Assembly: GCA_022225965.2 (NCBI GenBank)
Contig: JAKJXP020000031.1
Location: 62,001 to 126,000, forward strand
Length of the DNA stretch: 64,000 nt
Direction of reading: 5' to 3'
Source: Diatrype stigma
Lineage: Eukaryota > Ascomycota > Sordariomycetes > Xylariales > Diatrypaceae
Part shown: piece by piece, positions 12,914 through 24,153 of the stretch
Layout: each line of letters opens with the position of its first letter
Numbering within the stretch: the first letter of the stretch is position 1
Notes under the pieces: generated by a model
What the model saw: only the letters and a program-made list of their open reading frames with translations
Told to the model about the DNA's origin: nothing
Databases searched by the model: none
Made by a program: the position numbers and the translations under genes

Positions 12914-13417
12914 CTAGTTCTTGCCGAACCAGGTGTTGTATCCCGCAGCCTTGCGTCCCATCATGTACAGAGTCGCTATATCGAGTGTTAGCCTCAACAA
13001 ACAGAGGTAGTAATTCTGGGTATATGTGGAAGCGTCGCACCTCCGAAACCGCCCCAGAGTAAGATCTGATAGGGAACCAGGATAGCGGGGGACCGCGGGT
13101 GCTGTTGCCATATGTGTTAGTATATATATAAATATCTTCTCTCGCCTCATGTCGCAGAAGGCTGCGCGATCTCGACTCGATGATGACGTCGGGGAACATC
13201 GTGGGCACGTACGATCTTCCAAAGGCGGACATGCTGCTTGTACTGGTGCTGGTAGAAGCGCTGGTGCTCAGGCACCTTGTTGGGGGCGTCGACCAAACTG
13301 CAAAAAGAGCTGGGAGTTAGCGAGGGTCCGTAGCGTTGGGGATGGCCCATGGTGCAAGGTATATATATAATCGCTCGATGCGAGATGGACGGGTGGATGG
13401 GAGGCAACGTACCCCAT
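12914..13417 (-). CDS. COX7: Cytochrome c oxidase subunit 7 (VIIa family)
   Basis: Four exons: 13417-13413, 13297-13213, 13101-13041, 12975-12914, encoding only 70 aa. The product is a small single-span subunit of respiratory complex IV in the inner mitochondrial membrane. It begins MGLVDAPNKVPEHQRFYQ; the matrix-facing part ends with the family signature RLWKIHPRSP, followed by one hydrophobic span at about 36-56 and a basic intermembrane tail ending YNTWFGKN. The first coding exon contains only ATG plus two bases, so the gene is invisible to simple frame scanning. All introns are GT-AG and preserve frame. It is divergent from the PPR gene starting at 14039. The 5-base first exon is the least certain part; the rest is well supported. 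Confidence 0.88.
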
Positions 13418-14038
13418 GATGTCGGTTGTGCTAAATGTTTCCAAAAGGCTAGGTCCTGGCGGTTTCGAGTGGTTGATGAATGGAGAGGTCGAAGAGCTTG
13501 TATGGGAGGTATGTGCAGGTATGCCGATGAAAGCTTGTAGTCTGCTTAGTTAGTAGACGGTAGTGAGGTCAAAAGGAAACCAAACCCAATTGACGAATGG
13601 TACGATCCTCATTCGCTCACAGTGATGCTACAGCCTACCGAAAGCTTGATGAAGACGCGGGGTTTCTTCGGATGTCAATGCCTAACTACATACTACATAC
13701 GTGTATGTGGTTACTTGAATATGCATATAATCGCGCTATGGAGTACCTGCTGTAGCGACCATCTAGCAGCGGATCGGTGAGCGCGATGGGATCGGGAGTC
13801 GGGATTAACTAATTAATGGTTTTCTCGGGAGCAGGGGTGCAGTTGCCCTCCCCGAGACAAACTATTGAAGATAAATTATTCCATGATCGCAATCCATGAA
13901 GATTTCGAGATCCCCGCCGCACAACGCCACGCCTACCTACTTGCGACTTCACCCTACTTCAGACTTAGGAAGCGCCTGAAATCCCAGATCGGTGCGGAGT
14001 TCCTGGGTAGCCCACATGCCATGTGATCGCAAGCAGTA
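13418..14038. other. Divergent promoter region, COX7 and PPR-like gene
   Basis: About 620 bases separate the start codons of two divergent genes for mitochondrial proteins, so they may share regulatory sequence. No other coding sequence is seen. Confidence 0.55.
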
Positions 14039-16666
14039 ATGCGACTGGCGACCCGACCCTTTCGAGACTTGAAGTTCATCGGTTCTGTGCTCGACCTGCG
14101 ACTTCATCCTCGTCCCCGACCTCGACGTGGCCAAGCCCTTGGCCGGATCGTCCAGCTAGGGAAACAACAGGATTATGGCTACCCGGCGAGAGCACGGTGT
14201 TACTCGGTGCCAGCAGCCCACTCCGAGGCTGTTGTCGACGTCCCCTCCTCGCCGGTAGTCCTTGATGACATCAATGTCTCTGTGGGACCACCCGAACAAC
14301 CACCGAGCTCGACCCCGCTTCGGTCCTTGATACAGAGCAATGAGCTATTCGGGCGCTGGAGAGCCTTGCTGCGTGACTCTTCCCGTCTTGCTATCGAGTC
14401 CGACTTTGCTCGCGAGGGGCCAGCCAAGGAATGGAACGGACCTTTGTTGGTAGATAAGCTGGAGCATCGTGGTGATCTCGCGCTATGGAACTGTCTGCTC
14501 GACTATCAGACAAGAATAAATGGCGTGTCCGGTCCTCGAAAGGTATGGAGAGCGATTTGGGGCCGGAAGTCCCTATACGATATTAAGAGCCCATTAGCCC
14601 CTGTCTTCTGGCAGACCATACTAGACGCGGCCGTCAGGTCCGACGATCGCAAGTTTCTGCAAGACGTCTACATCTACAGCGAGTGGATGCACGAAACCCA
14701 CGGAGTTAAGTGGCCGCATCTCTATTTGACTGTTATGACACACCTTTTGAAGACCCATCAACACCATCTGGCCTTACAGTGGCATCTGCGCCTAGTGCCT
14801 ACCTTTTATCCCGGTCCTGAAGAATTTGCCGAGTTTCTGAAACAATTCGCCGGTGAGCCGGTGTTGTATCGTAGCCTTACGCTTCAGTCGCTATATATCT
14901 TGAATCCGAATCGTCAACTCTACGACAAGCTCGTGCCCTATTTATATGGCCGTGGGCAGTCCGCGTTTGCTATCGCGTGGCGGGATGTCTTTATTCAGTA
15001 TGATGATCTCCCTCTGTCACCTGTGCTCGTGCGGCCCTTCCTGAGGTATCTGAAGGGATATTTTCCGAAACGACCTCTGCACCCCGAAGAAGCCGCAGCT
15101 ATCGACCTGGATCATACTTTCGCTGAAGACGAGGGTGAAAAGGCACCAGACCTCGATCGAGAATTTATGAATCGTCTTGATGGCGAAACATTTGGCATTT
15201 CTGTCAAGGACTACAATGACGAGCTCGGAGCTAAATGGTTTGCTAGTTCCTGGATCAGCCTGGACACTGCAATAGCAGCAGTTGCCGCTTTGGGCATTGA
15301 GCAGATTGGCCCGCTGTCGCTCCAGTCCATTGCCCTGCGGGAGAGCACTTCAGAGGGTGTGTCGAAACGAATCAACCAGTTGCAGCAGAAAGGTATCACG
15401 GTCGTGCCGTCGAACTATTTCAGGATACTGCAATATTTCGTCAAGATTCAGGACGATGAGCTCTTGTTTGATCTTCTCCAGAGCGACTTCCATCCAGACG
15501 TTTTCGAAGACGCTCTCGTGTTGGCCCAGGCTCTAGAGTCCACGATGGCTTCGGATGATTGGCGAACCTACCGCTTATTGCTCACCGCGCGAGTGATAAT
15601 TATGCAAAAAACAGCGCGCGAAACAGCAAACTCTATTCTGCACACCTACTTCCTGAATCTGGATCAACAAGGCCTATTCAGGGTGCTAGATGATATGCGG
15701 ATGATGAATATAGGGATTGATCGCAAACAGGCTGCTGCAATCTTCGAGCTCCTAGGGTTCAAAGTTCGGGTTCATAGGTTCAAACCTGACAGCATCGAGA
15801 TGACGGGTTTCTACCTACGCCTTTGCCTACGGCTTGTCTCTATGGAGATACCCGTGCCGGTTGCCTGCTGGAAGCAAATCGTGACGAGTCTTGGCAAGCA
15901 GGGCTGCTTGGATGACATGGAAAGCCTCTGCCTCGAACTAGCGACCCTATTCACCACATCCCCGCCATCTTCCCGGCCCGGCTTCATGCCGGTGCACCTC
16001 GACGACATCCCCGAGCCCATGAAGCAGCCGCTAGCCGGCGTGGAGAACCTCCTCGGCGTCTACGTGCCCGGGGACCTGCCCAGCTCCGTCGTCCTGCACC
16101 CACTGCGCCAGATCTTCGACGAGAACATGATCAACGGCCTGGTGCGCTGGACCTTCGCCGCGACGCTCAGCGGAACGGGCTCCGCTCGCGCGGCGACCCT
16201 GATCAACCACCCGCGGCGGCCCGCCGACTTCCACTGTGGGCGAGCCGTGCGGCTCCTCCGCATGCTCCGCGACCGCGGCGTCTTCATTCGGAAGTCCGAG
16301 GTCCTCAAGGCCGTCATGAACCGCCTCGTCGACCTCTACGGCACCGCCGTCCACACCAAGGCCGACCACTTCCGCTCCCGCGCCAACAACATCCTGTCGC
16401 TCGCCGAGATGAAGGCCCTGCTCGACCGGGCCTGGGGCGTCACTCATACTCATCCCGGCACCAGCAACAACAACAGCAACAGCGACGGCGACAGCACTAC
16501 TGGTACCAGCACCGAGACCAGCAGCGACCGCGCCAACGAGTTCCTCCCCCCTTTGGAGGAGCTGCGAGCGGAGATCGAGGAGCGCGGCGGCGAGAGGTCC
16601 GAGAAGAACCTGCAGTACCTCACGAAGAGGGGCAAGAGGATCCGCGATCACTTGCCAGTACTATAA
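14039..16666 (+). CDS. Mitochondrial pentatricopeptide-repeat-like protein
   Basis: Intronless 875-residue protein. The N-terminus (about 1-60) is rich in Arg with few acidic residues, as expected for a mitochondrial presequence. The rest is almost entirely predicted helical, with paired-helix spacing like divergent fungal PPR proteins; examples are the blocks around APVFWQTILDAAVRSDDRKF, WPHLYLTVMTHLLKTHQHHL and MKALLDRAWG near the end. Such proteins bind organellar RNA for processing, stability or translation; the RNA target is unknown. A Ser/Asn/Thr-rich low-complexity patch lies at about 805-830. Codon use changes sharply near 15,960, after which third positions are GC-rich. The start at 14039 is chosen for its presequence. 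PPR assignment is by overall character, not a clear motif, so moderate confidence. Confidence 0.75.
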   Translation: MRLATRPFRDLKFIGSVLDLRLHPRPRPRRGQALGRIVQLGKQQDYGYPARARCYSVPAAHSEAVVDVPSSPVVLDDINVSVGPPEQPPSSTPLRSLIQSNELFGRWRALLRDSSRLAIESDFAREGPAKEWNGPLLVDKLEHRGDLALWNCLLDYQTRINGVSGPRKVWRAIWGRKSLYDIKSPLAPVFWQTILDAAVRSDDRKFLQDVYIYSEWMHETHGVKWPHLYLTVMTHLLKTHQHHLALQWHLRLVPTFYPGPEEFAEFLKQFAGEPVLYRSLTLQSLYILNPNRQLYDKLVPYLYGRGQSAFAIAWRDVFIQYDDLPLSPVLVRPFLRYLKGYFPKRPLHPEEAAAIDLDHTFAEDEGEKAPDLDREFMNRLDGETFGISVKDYNDELGAKWFASSWISLDTAIAAVAALGIEQIGPLSLQSIALRESTSEGVSKRINQLQQKGITVVPSNYFRILQYFVKIQDDELLFDLLQSDFHPDVFEDALVLAQALESTMASDDWRTYRLLLTARVIIMQKTARETANSILHTYFLNLDQQGLFRVLDDMRMMNIGIDRKQAAAIFELLGFKVRVHRFKPDSIEMTGFYLRLCLRLVSMEIPVPVACWKQIVTSLGKQGCLDDMESLCLELATLFTTSPPSSRPGFMPVHLDDIPEPMKQPLAGVENLLGVYVPGDLPSSVVLHPLRQIFDENMINGLVRWTFAATLSGTGSARAATLINHPRRPADFHCGRAVRLLRMLRDRGVFIRKSEVLKAVMNRLVDLYGTAVHTKADHFRSRANNILSLAEMKALLDRAWGVTHTHPGTSNNNSNSDGDSTTGTSTETSSDRANEFLPPLEELRAEIEERGGERSEKNLQYLTKRGKRIRDHLPVL

Positions 16667-17394
16667 TAAATACCTATATACATAACTTATCGGGCATTTT
16701 ACAAGTCAGACATGGAGAACTGGGTAGTGGTGGTATGTGCGGGAGGACGTGAGCCCTGTATTTCGTATTCTGTACAGTACCTGTAAGCGTACACAAAAGA
16801 AGACTCGGTTGTGATACCCCCAATTAGGCGAATATATTTGCAAAGGAAAAGAAAACTTCAATGTAGTGAACATGCTCCTCGAGAAGATTTGTTCCATGTT
16901 TCCCCCTATCTATGCAAGTGTGAAACTATCCTCGCAGTACTACCTACAGTTATGAAGCGGAGATGTGGGAAAATGCTGAAATATACATGGCACAAAGAAA
17001 CACCGGTTTTTGAGTCATGATTCAACATATAGTTAGGGGTCATTATATAATCGTCTCTCTATTGCATTTTTCTCTTGGGGAACCAAGCACCAAGCCCTGC
17101 TTGCTTGTTTGCTGTCGTGTTACATCGAGTGGCTGAGCGGGTAAGCGAGTCGCTATCGAAGCCTTCCACTCCGTAATCTCTCTCGTCACCGAAATTCCAG
17201 AAAGTGAAAAGGATTATGATGGTGATAGTAATAACTAAGTAGGTAGTTAATAATAATATAATAAAATGCAAGCCCGCCAACATCTTATTTTTGTTCTACA
17301 AAAACGTCGTACACATTTCCATTCCATTGCTTTCTTTTTTTCATTTGACATAAACGCGCAGCAAACACACTTATTACTCGGTCGTCCGGCTTAC
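16667..17394. other. Convergent intergenic region
   Basis: AT-rich 3' flanks of the PPR-like gene (+) and TLG2 (-). No gene seen; open frames are short and unlike proteins. Confidence 0.6.
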
Positions 17395-18937
17395 TCACCC
17401 CACATCCGCCTGCCCCGTATCACTACCGATACCACCGGCACCATCAGCAATTCCCGGCCCAGGACCGCCACTACTGCTATCGCTGCCGGCTCCGGGTACG
17501 GGTGCGCCTACATCTCCACCGCCACCACCACCACTATGCCGCTTGGGCTTGATGACGAGCAGGATGACAGCGCCGACGATGAGCAGCAGCAGCAGCAAGA
17601 TCAGCTTGCGCTTGGTGGTGCGGCGCTGGTAGCCGGCAGCGACGCCGAGCTCGCGGTCGGCGGCGCGGACGTCGACGGCCATGCTCTCGACGTTGTAGTC
17701 GATGCGGTCCAGCATCGTGCCCTGGTCGATGACCATCGTGTGCAGGTCGCGGAAGATGTCGGCCAGCTCGATGATGCCCTGCGCGATGTCCTCGATCTCG
17801 CGCTCGCGCTGCGTGATGGCCGCATCGTTCTTGCCCCGGTTCCGCAGTTGTTGCTGCTGCTGTTGGTACTGGGGCGGCTGTATGGTGGTGACCTGCCGCA
17901 GCGCCGACTGCGAGTAGGACCGGTCGGCGTCCGACTCGAGGAGGGAGGGGTCGGCTGCGTAGGACGCCGCGGGCGTCGTGAGCGCCGACGACGTGAATGT
18001 CGATCGCTCCCCTGGTATGGGCGAGCTGGTGCCGAAGCCGGACATGCCGCGGAGTTCTAGTAGAAGTGTGTCGAAAGTCAGCAAAAATAAAAATAGGGGG
18101 GGTTGTAGGCATTTATCAAAGCGCTGGGAGGACAGAACATACTCTTCAGGTAAGCGCTCTGCTTCTTCCGGAAGTTGGCGCTGGCCTCCTGGACGCGGGC
18201 CGCGAGGCTGATCTGGACGTTGCGGGCCATGGTCTCCTCGGCGCGGGTCATCATCTGGCTGCTATTATTATTACTACCGGCGCCGTTCTCGCGGACCATG
18301 CGCTCGACGCGCTGGATGGCGCGGTGGCAGTCGTGGAAGCCGCGGGTGATGGCCTGGGTGAGGCGCTCGATCTCGGCCTCCTCGGCGCGACGGGCGGCCG
18401 CGGCGCTGCTGTCGTTGTCGTCATCATCGTCTTCGTCGTCGTCGCCGAACACGGGCAGCACGTGCTTCTGGTGCAGGCGCTCCAGCGCCTGCGACTGGCG
18501 CGCGATGTCGCCCAGCCGCTCCGTCACCTCGTCGCTGACGTCGGCCCACCGCGGCGGCAGCACGTCCATCTCGATCACCGCGTCCCCGTCGTCCACGTCG
18601 TAGAAGAACCCGTCGTCCCCGGCGCGCGTCGTCCCGGACAGGAGCCCCTGCTGGTCCTCGCTGGCCCCGCCCCTGCCCCCGCCGCCGCCGATGGAGAAGC
18701 GTCCATTGCTGCTAGCCCCGCCACCGCCGCCGCCGCCGCCGAGGCTGCTGCTGGGCCCCGGCCCGTAGCGCGTCTTCTTGGCCGGGTGGTGGGCGTACGA
18801 TTGCCGGTATGAGATGTAGCTGCAAGCGGAGCAACGGTCAGGCGGCTAGTTTTTGGTCGTGGGGCGCAATGCAAGATGAGGGCGAGGGTGTGGGTGAGGG
18901 TGAGGCGGACTTACAGGTTGGTGCGGTCTCGCCACAT
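17395..18937 (-). CDS. TLG2: Syntaxin-16-type t-SNARE of the trans-Golgi network and endosomes
   Basis: Three exons: 18937-18915, 18819-18143, 18056-17395 (453 aa). Tlg2/syntaxin 16 is a Qa-SNARE for fusion of endosome-derived vesicles with the trans-Golgi network. The start MWRDRTNLYISYRQSY is the typical N-terminal peptide that binds the Sec1/Munc18 protein Vps45. A Gly/Ser-rich linker follows, then an Habc-type helical region containing an acidic run, YLKKLRG across the second junction, the SNARE motif at about 316-375 with the zero-layer Gln near 345 (MVIDQGTM), and one membrane span at about 385-402. A 51-residue Gly/Ser-rich tail lies beyond the membrane; a C-terminal extension after the span is also known for yeast Tlg2. 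Identity is strong. Confidence 0.93.
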
Positions 18938-20595
18938 GGCGGACGCCGGCGGGAAGAGTGCGTCAGTTTGGACAGCTTGGGCGATATGTTGTTTTTTTTA
19001 ATGAGGATGGTCGATGGAGATTTCGTCGGGGGTTCGCAAGGAGATTATCGCTGGTTGGGGCCTTGGTTGGCTAGAGCAGAATGCGTGTAAGTGACTGTAC
19101 GGTACGGCACGAAATCATGTGTACGTTGCGAAGTCATGGATAACGGCAGATAACGGGCAGTGATAGCTACAGAGTGTCCACTACTGCACCGTTGAGCAGC
19201 TACGCAACGGGCGGAATCCGGTGATGATTTGCAGAATGTCACGTATGTAGTATGTAGGTATGTAGGTATGTAGTATGTATGTATGGTATGTATATGTATC
19301 TGATTACGCTTTTATGTAAGGCTGGCCGGAGATACCTTGTGTATATTTGTATCTAAAGGGAGGTACAACTATCTCGCCCTAGATTTACACATGGGCATAT
19401 TGGCTGGATTGAACAAGTAAAGGGCGGTTCGATACATCTGGCAATTAGCATAAGTACAAATGAGCTGACGTAACTACGTATGGAATATGTTGATTTGTAT
19501 GCTACAAATTATGGCATTACAGTGAGTTCCTGTAATTCTACACACTCTGACACTTCGTACATAGGGACATACATGTATGTTGCACGACATACCTAGCGTC
19601 GTGGCTTATTAGGTAATCCGAGTAGTTATCTTAGCGTTATCTTAGTTACTGTAGGTGGTAGGTATGTATGGTATGTACATACTGGAGGTACCTAACCAGC
19701 CACCCTCCACCCAATCAGGTAAACCTTCAGAACATTCTGTGTACATACAAGTTATGTATGTATAACTAGGGTACTCCGTATGTATGTTTATACGAAGTAC
19801 TATGCATATACATTCTCATCGCAGCGGACTCAGGCGAGTTCTTTCATCAAAGACCTGGTTATTGCTCAGATAAAGTGACGAATCCCGGGCCAAGGACTTG
19901 TTTGTAGGTAGTTGCAAATGAGCAACACAGGCTGACAGCAAGTGCCAAAATATGGCGATACAAGTATAGGCCATAGCGGAATCTGCCTAACATTCCATGT
20001 GCTGCTAGGGCTCGCTGCCGGGATATCTCCCCTTAACGGGGTCGCCTAACCACGACCTACATAGTACATACGACTAGGTAGCTAGAAGCCTACTACGCAC
20101 TGGAGCTAAGACAAAATCGTCATCCGTCGCCCACCTGCAACCCTGGACCGCCTGGGCTGCTGGCCTGGCCGCCCGACCGCCTCCTTTCAACCCAGCGCCG
20201 CAGCGCGCGCACACAGCCAACGGAAACACAGCCAGACAGCCAGACAGCCAAACAGCCTTGCCTGCCAGTGACACACAGGCATAGGGAGGGAGGCCTGGGG
20301 CAGGCATGCTGGGCACGTCTACGGGCATGTCTATGACCGTACCCCGGTCACTTCGCAAACAAGCTAGCTCCTAACGAATAGCTAAATAGCCCCTCTTCCT
20401 GCCTTAAACTACTAGAACAACAACGAGATCAAAGAACTTGCCTTGCCCTGCCCTTGAACTTGGCGTAAACTATAAACTATAAACTTTCCACTTTGCGACT
20501 TGCTGCACCTCGACATCTCCATACCGACAAATCATTCACCCGTACCTTTTCGTGCCTCTTGCACCAACTTCCACGACACAAATCCAACCGCAATA
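18938..20595. other. Divergent intergenic region, TLG2 and calmodulin
   Basis: This 1.66-kb region contains a TATG/TAGG-type microsatellite (about 19,240-19,310), many TAGGTA/TACCTA motifs and a CT-rich leader just before the calmodulin start. The longest frame (minus, 20,074-20,358) resembles nothing known. No gene called. Confidence 0.6.
19240..19310. repeat. TATGTAGG-type microsatellite
   Basis: Imperfect tandem runs of TATGTAGG/TATGTAT in the TLG2-calmodulin intergenic region. Confidence 0.6.
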
Positions 20596-21736
20596 ATGGT
20601 TCGTCTACACGTCTACACATCCCTTCTCCTTTCTCCCCCGCCGCCGCTGCCGCTGTCTCTGCGCGAACCCCGCCATTTGCATTTGCTGAGGCGCCCGGCG
20701 AGGAAAGGAGGTCAACAAAAATAGTAGAGACGGACTATCCTGTATCTTGGGCTGACTTATCACCATCCGATTCTAGGCCGAGACTCTAACCGAAGAGCAA
20801 GTCTCCGAGTTCAAGGAGGCCTTCTCCCTCTTTGTAAGTTACACCACCGTCATTTACTATTGACTATCCGTTCGATATACCCTGGACTCTTCAGTTCATG
20901 GTTCACCGTGCATTGTTGGCTTCGTTTCTCCTCGTGCCTTTGACTAACCGATATGTGAATATAGGACAAGGACGGCGATGGTAAGTCGCACATTCGGAAT
21001 CCCCCATGACATCACGTTTCGTATCGCGATTCTACGACGCATAATACACTACGACAGACGCAAACAAAAACAACACGTTTACCATCGTCGTATTCTCCAT
21101 AGCGACAATCGTAGCTTGGTGGTTGGGATATACTAATAGGAACTCCACCAGGACAAATCACCACCAAGGAGCTGGGCACCGTCATGCGATCGCTAGGCCA
21201 GAACCCCTCCGAGTCTGAGCTGCAGGATATGATCAACGAGGTTGATGCTGACAACAATGGCACCATCGACTTTCCTGGTAAGTGCATGCATGCGTCGCCA
21301 GCTTTCGTGCCTGTTGTTAGAGGGCGTGTCAAGGGAGATTACGGTGTACTGATCAACCACTGCTCTATAGAGTTCTTGACCATGATGGCCCGGAAGATGA
21401 AGGATACCGACTCCGAAGAAGAAATCCGAGAAGCATTCAAGGTTTGTACCGCTCAATACCGCATAACGCATACTCGATCAGTTGCTTACGATAGGATAGG
21501 TCTTTGATCGTGACAACAACGGTTTCATCTCAGCTGCTGAGCTTCGCCACGTCATGACTTCAATTGGAGAGAAGCTCACTGATGACGAGGTGGATGAGAT
21601 GATCCGCGAGGCTGACCAGGATGGTGATGGGCGTATTGATTGTAAGCTTCACTCGAAAAAGCTATGCTCTCACGACTAGATGTGCTGACACTTTCCGTTA
21701 GACAACGAGTTCGTCCAGCTCATGATGCAGAAGTAA
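20596..21736 (+). CDS. CMD1: Calmodulin
   Basis: Seven exons: 20596-20598, 20777-20833, 20965-20980, 21152-21277, 21371-21441, 21500-21641, 21702-21736. Together they give 149 aa, the canonical calmodulin length. It is the cytosolic calcium sensor that activates kinases, calcineurin and other targets. Exon 1 is the bare ATG; exon 2 starts [19 protein letters not shown]. Four EF-hands are complete: [36 protein letters not shown] and [12 protein letters not shown], each with acid at positions 1, 3 or 5 and the final Glu. The protein ends QLMMQK. The multi-intron layout is typical of Pezizomycotina calmodulin genes. Sequence and length make the identification essentially certain. Confidence 0.98.
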
Positions 21737-23289
21737 AAGTCCGGTGTTCAGGGCCCGCAGTGCTCTAATGATTGCCATACCCCCTTCTTATGTTGCCATG
21801 AGCTCTCCATTTCTGTCTCTTGTTTCATTTCGGGATCGAGGCTGCAGGTATGGATCATCGAGCTGGTCTTTTATCTGCTCTGAAGTACTACGCAGGATGG
21901 GAGTCTGGTTTGAGCTGCGAAATCCCCGTTCCCCCGTCGTTCGGGGTCTCCTTTTGACCACGTGTCTTCCCTAGCAACGAATGAACTATTAAGGTTTGCC
22001 GATTGCCTGCCGTCCTAGGCACGAATGAATGCCTGGGTAGTCCCGTCCCGAACTGTGAAATGCCCCTATATTACCTATTACGATCACCTTCAGATTGGGA
22101 GTCATGGAGCTGTATGTATCATGGATGTTCGTAAACATTCCTGGGATGACGTCATGTAATTCAAGTACCCTATCTGTTGGTCTTTGATACTACGACATCT
22201 GTAGTTCTGTTCTCTGCTGTACATGTACGTGCATGTGGTAAGGGGTGCTCTGTTACAGTAAGCATGTGGTGATTGAGTGTTGCGGCCGCTTCAAGGTGAG
22301 ATCCCCTCCGAATGGGCGCAGCATAGCACTTAGGGGTTGTGACCTGCACGTAAGCCTGCAGGATACAGACCGTGGTTATGATATTTCTGCGGAATAGTAG
22401 TCTTCACATAGTCATGTTTACATCTCATATATGACCACCTAAGATAAGAGTTAAACTCCTTATACTTAGGTAGGATGGCATACTTCTGACTCGGAGGCTG
22501 GTTATACTTCGTACATAATCCCTGAATATGCAATGTAAATATATATATACCGTTACTCGAGAACCCAACAGCTACTTGTAAGTAAATGCAAAACACTTAG
22601 GCACAGCATACTATGTAGGGCAGCTTTATTCCTAGAGTCCCAGTATCCACCATGATAGTCGGCCATGAATATGGTATGCCTACATTTCACGGGTTGTTCG
22701 ATCCTATATAAAAGCGTAGAGATATCGTTGCCGTTATCAAGGCCACCATCATCCACCCCTTATGGGGTACACTACATTTGCAGTTTATTACGCTCTTTCT
22801 GGGGCAGAGTAGTTAGATCATGACTAGATGGAATATCGGGCTTGTGAAAGCGCGCTTCACGGGGGTAAGTAACCAAAGTTCTGCGTTATAAACTGTCTTC
22901 GATTCGTTCCCTCTTTATCCTCATTTCTTACCCCTATATTTTTCTTCGTTCTCGTCAGCAACGGATGCATTATGAAAGTATCGAGAAACTTAAACTCGAC
23001 GATCCATTAACCCTGGCAGTCATCTTATATGGTTGGTCCAAGACCAATTGTCCAGTATTACCATAATAGCTATAGAGTCGTATCTTCGGTCTAAAGCGGA
23101 ACCGGCATGCGGCGGGGATGATAAAATCCCGCTGTGTTAGCACGTCACTGGGCGCGACTATGTTCCAAGTGCCTGTCTGCCTGGATTAAACCCGAATATA
23201 TATATATACTCAGTTTCCTGCGGTTTAGCCGAGTCCGGTGTCTTATATATGAAGTCTCTGCTCGGAAAGACACTCATAAGAAACAACAA
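21737..23289. other. Intergenic, calmodulin 3' side to nitroreductase promoter
   Basis: AT-moderate DNA with 3' untranslated sequence of calmodulin and the upstream region of the nitroreductase. A TATATATATA run lies near 23,198. No coding sequence recognised. Confidence 0.6.
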
Positions 23290-24153
23290 ATGGCCGACAT
23301 CCCTTCCCTTCTCGCAGCTCGGTACGGCATCGACAGTAGCACTGGCGATGCCGCCGCCAGCGCCGACGCGGCGCAGATACTAACAGCCCCGAACCCCGTG
23401 CTGGAGAGCCTCCTGCAGCACAAATCGGTGCGCAAGTTCCTCCCCGACGCGGCCCTGCCGCCGGGCGCGCTCGAGCTCCTCGCGGCCGCGGCCCAGAGCG
23501 CGGCGACCTCGTCCAACCTGCAGACGTGGAGCGCGGTAGCGGTGACGGACCCGGCGCGCAAGGCCGCGGCGTCCACCCTCAGCGGCGACCAGGCCTTCAT
23601 CCGCGAGGCGCCGCTGCTGCTCGTGTTCTGCGCGGACCTGCGGCGCCTGACCGGGGTGTCGCGCCAACACGGCACGGCGGGGGCCGGGCTCGCGTACGCC
23701 GAGATGTACACCATGGCGACGATCGACGCGGCGCTCGCGGGCCAGAACGCGGCCGTGGCGGCCGAGGCGCTCGGCCTCGGCGCGTGCTACGTCGGCGCGG
23801 CACGCAACCGGCCCCGCGAGCTGGCGGCCCTGCTGGGCCTGCCGCCCCGCGTCGTCGCCCTCTTCGGGCTCGCGGTCGGCTGGCCCGATCCCGAGGCCCG
23901 GTCCGCTGCCGAGGTCAAGCCCCGGTTGCCGGTTGCGGAGGTGCTGCATCGCGAGGCGTGGGACGATGGGGATCAGGAGGGGAACCTCGCCGCGTATGAT
24001 AAGACGTTGGACGCGTTTAATGCGCGGCAGGGTCGGGGGGATGCCCCGACGTGGACGTACCGCTCGGCGCACCGCGTGGCGACGGTAGAGTCCTTGCATG
24101 GGAGGGATGTCTTCCGCCAGGTCTTGAATGAGCGGGGGTTCGAACTCAAATAG
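23290..24153 (+). CDS. Nitroreductase-family flavoprotein
   Basis: Single-exon 287-residue protein of the FMN-dependent nitroreductase fold (NfsA/FRP-like). These enzymes use NAD(P)H to reduce nitro compounds, quinones or flavins. The FMN phosphate-binding N-terminal motif is seen as HKSVRKFLPD near 40-50. Further family features are QSAATSSNLQTWS near 73-85, GDQAFIREAPLLLVFCADL, AEALGLGACYVGAARN and FGLAVGWPD. The C-terminal part (LHREAW and on) resembles the NfsA tail. An upstream in-frame Met at 23134 would add 52 residues encoded by TATA-rich promoter-like DNA, so I prefer 23290, whose context AACAAATGG is good. Third positions are highly GC-rich. The natural substrate cannot be told from sequence. 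Confidence 0.9.
   Translation: MADIPSLLAARYGIDSSTGDAAASADAAQILTAPNPVLESLLQHKSVRKFLPDAALPPGALELLAAAAQSAATSSNLQTWSAVAVTDPARKAAASTLSGDQAFIREAPLLLVFCADLRRLTGVSRQHGTAGAGLAYAEMYTMATIDAALAGQNAAVAAEALGLGACYVGAARNRPRELAALLGLPPRVVALFGLAVGWPDPEARSAAEVKPRLPVAEVLHREAWDDGDQEGNLAAYDKTLDAFNARQGRGDAPTWTYRSAHRVATVESLHGRDVFRQVLNERGFELK

Noticed and set aside
16031..16651. 206-codon minus-strand frame
   Set aside because: Antisense of the GC-rich 3' end of the PPR-like gene.
17266..18812. Plus-strand frames of 264 and 271 codons
   Set aside because: They are antisense to TLG2 exons, whose SNARE motif, membrane span and N-terminal peptide are clear.
23134..23289. N-terminal extension of the nitroreductase from an upstream Met
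   Set aside because: The DNA is TATA-rich and promoter-like, and the extension is not part of the family. The Met at 23290 fits better.
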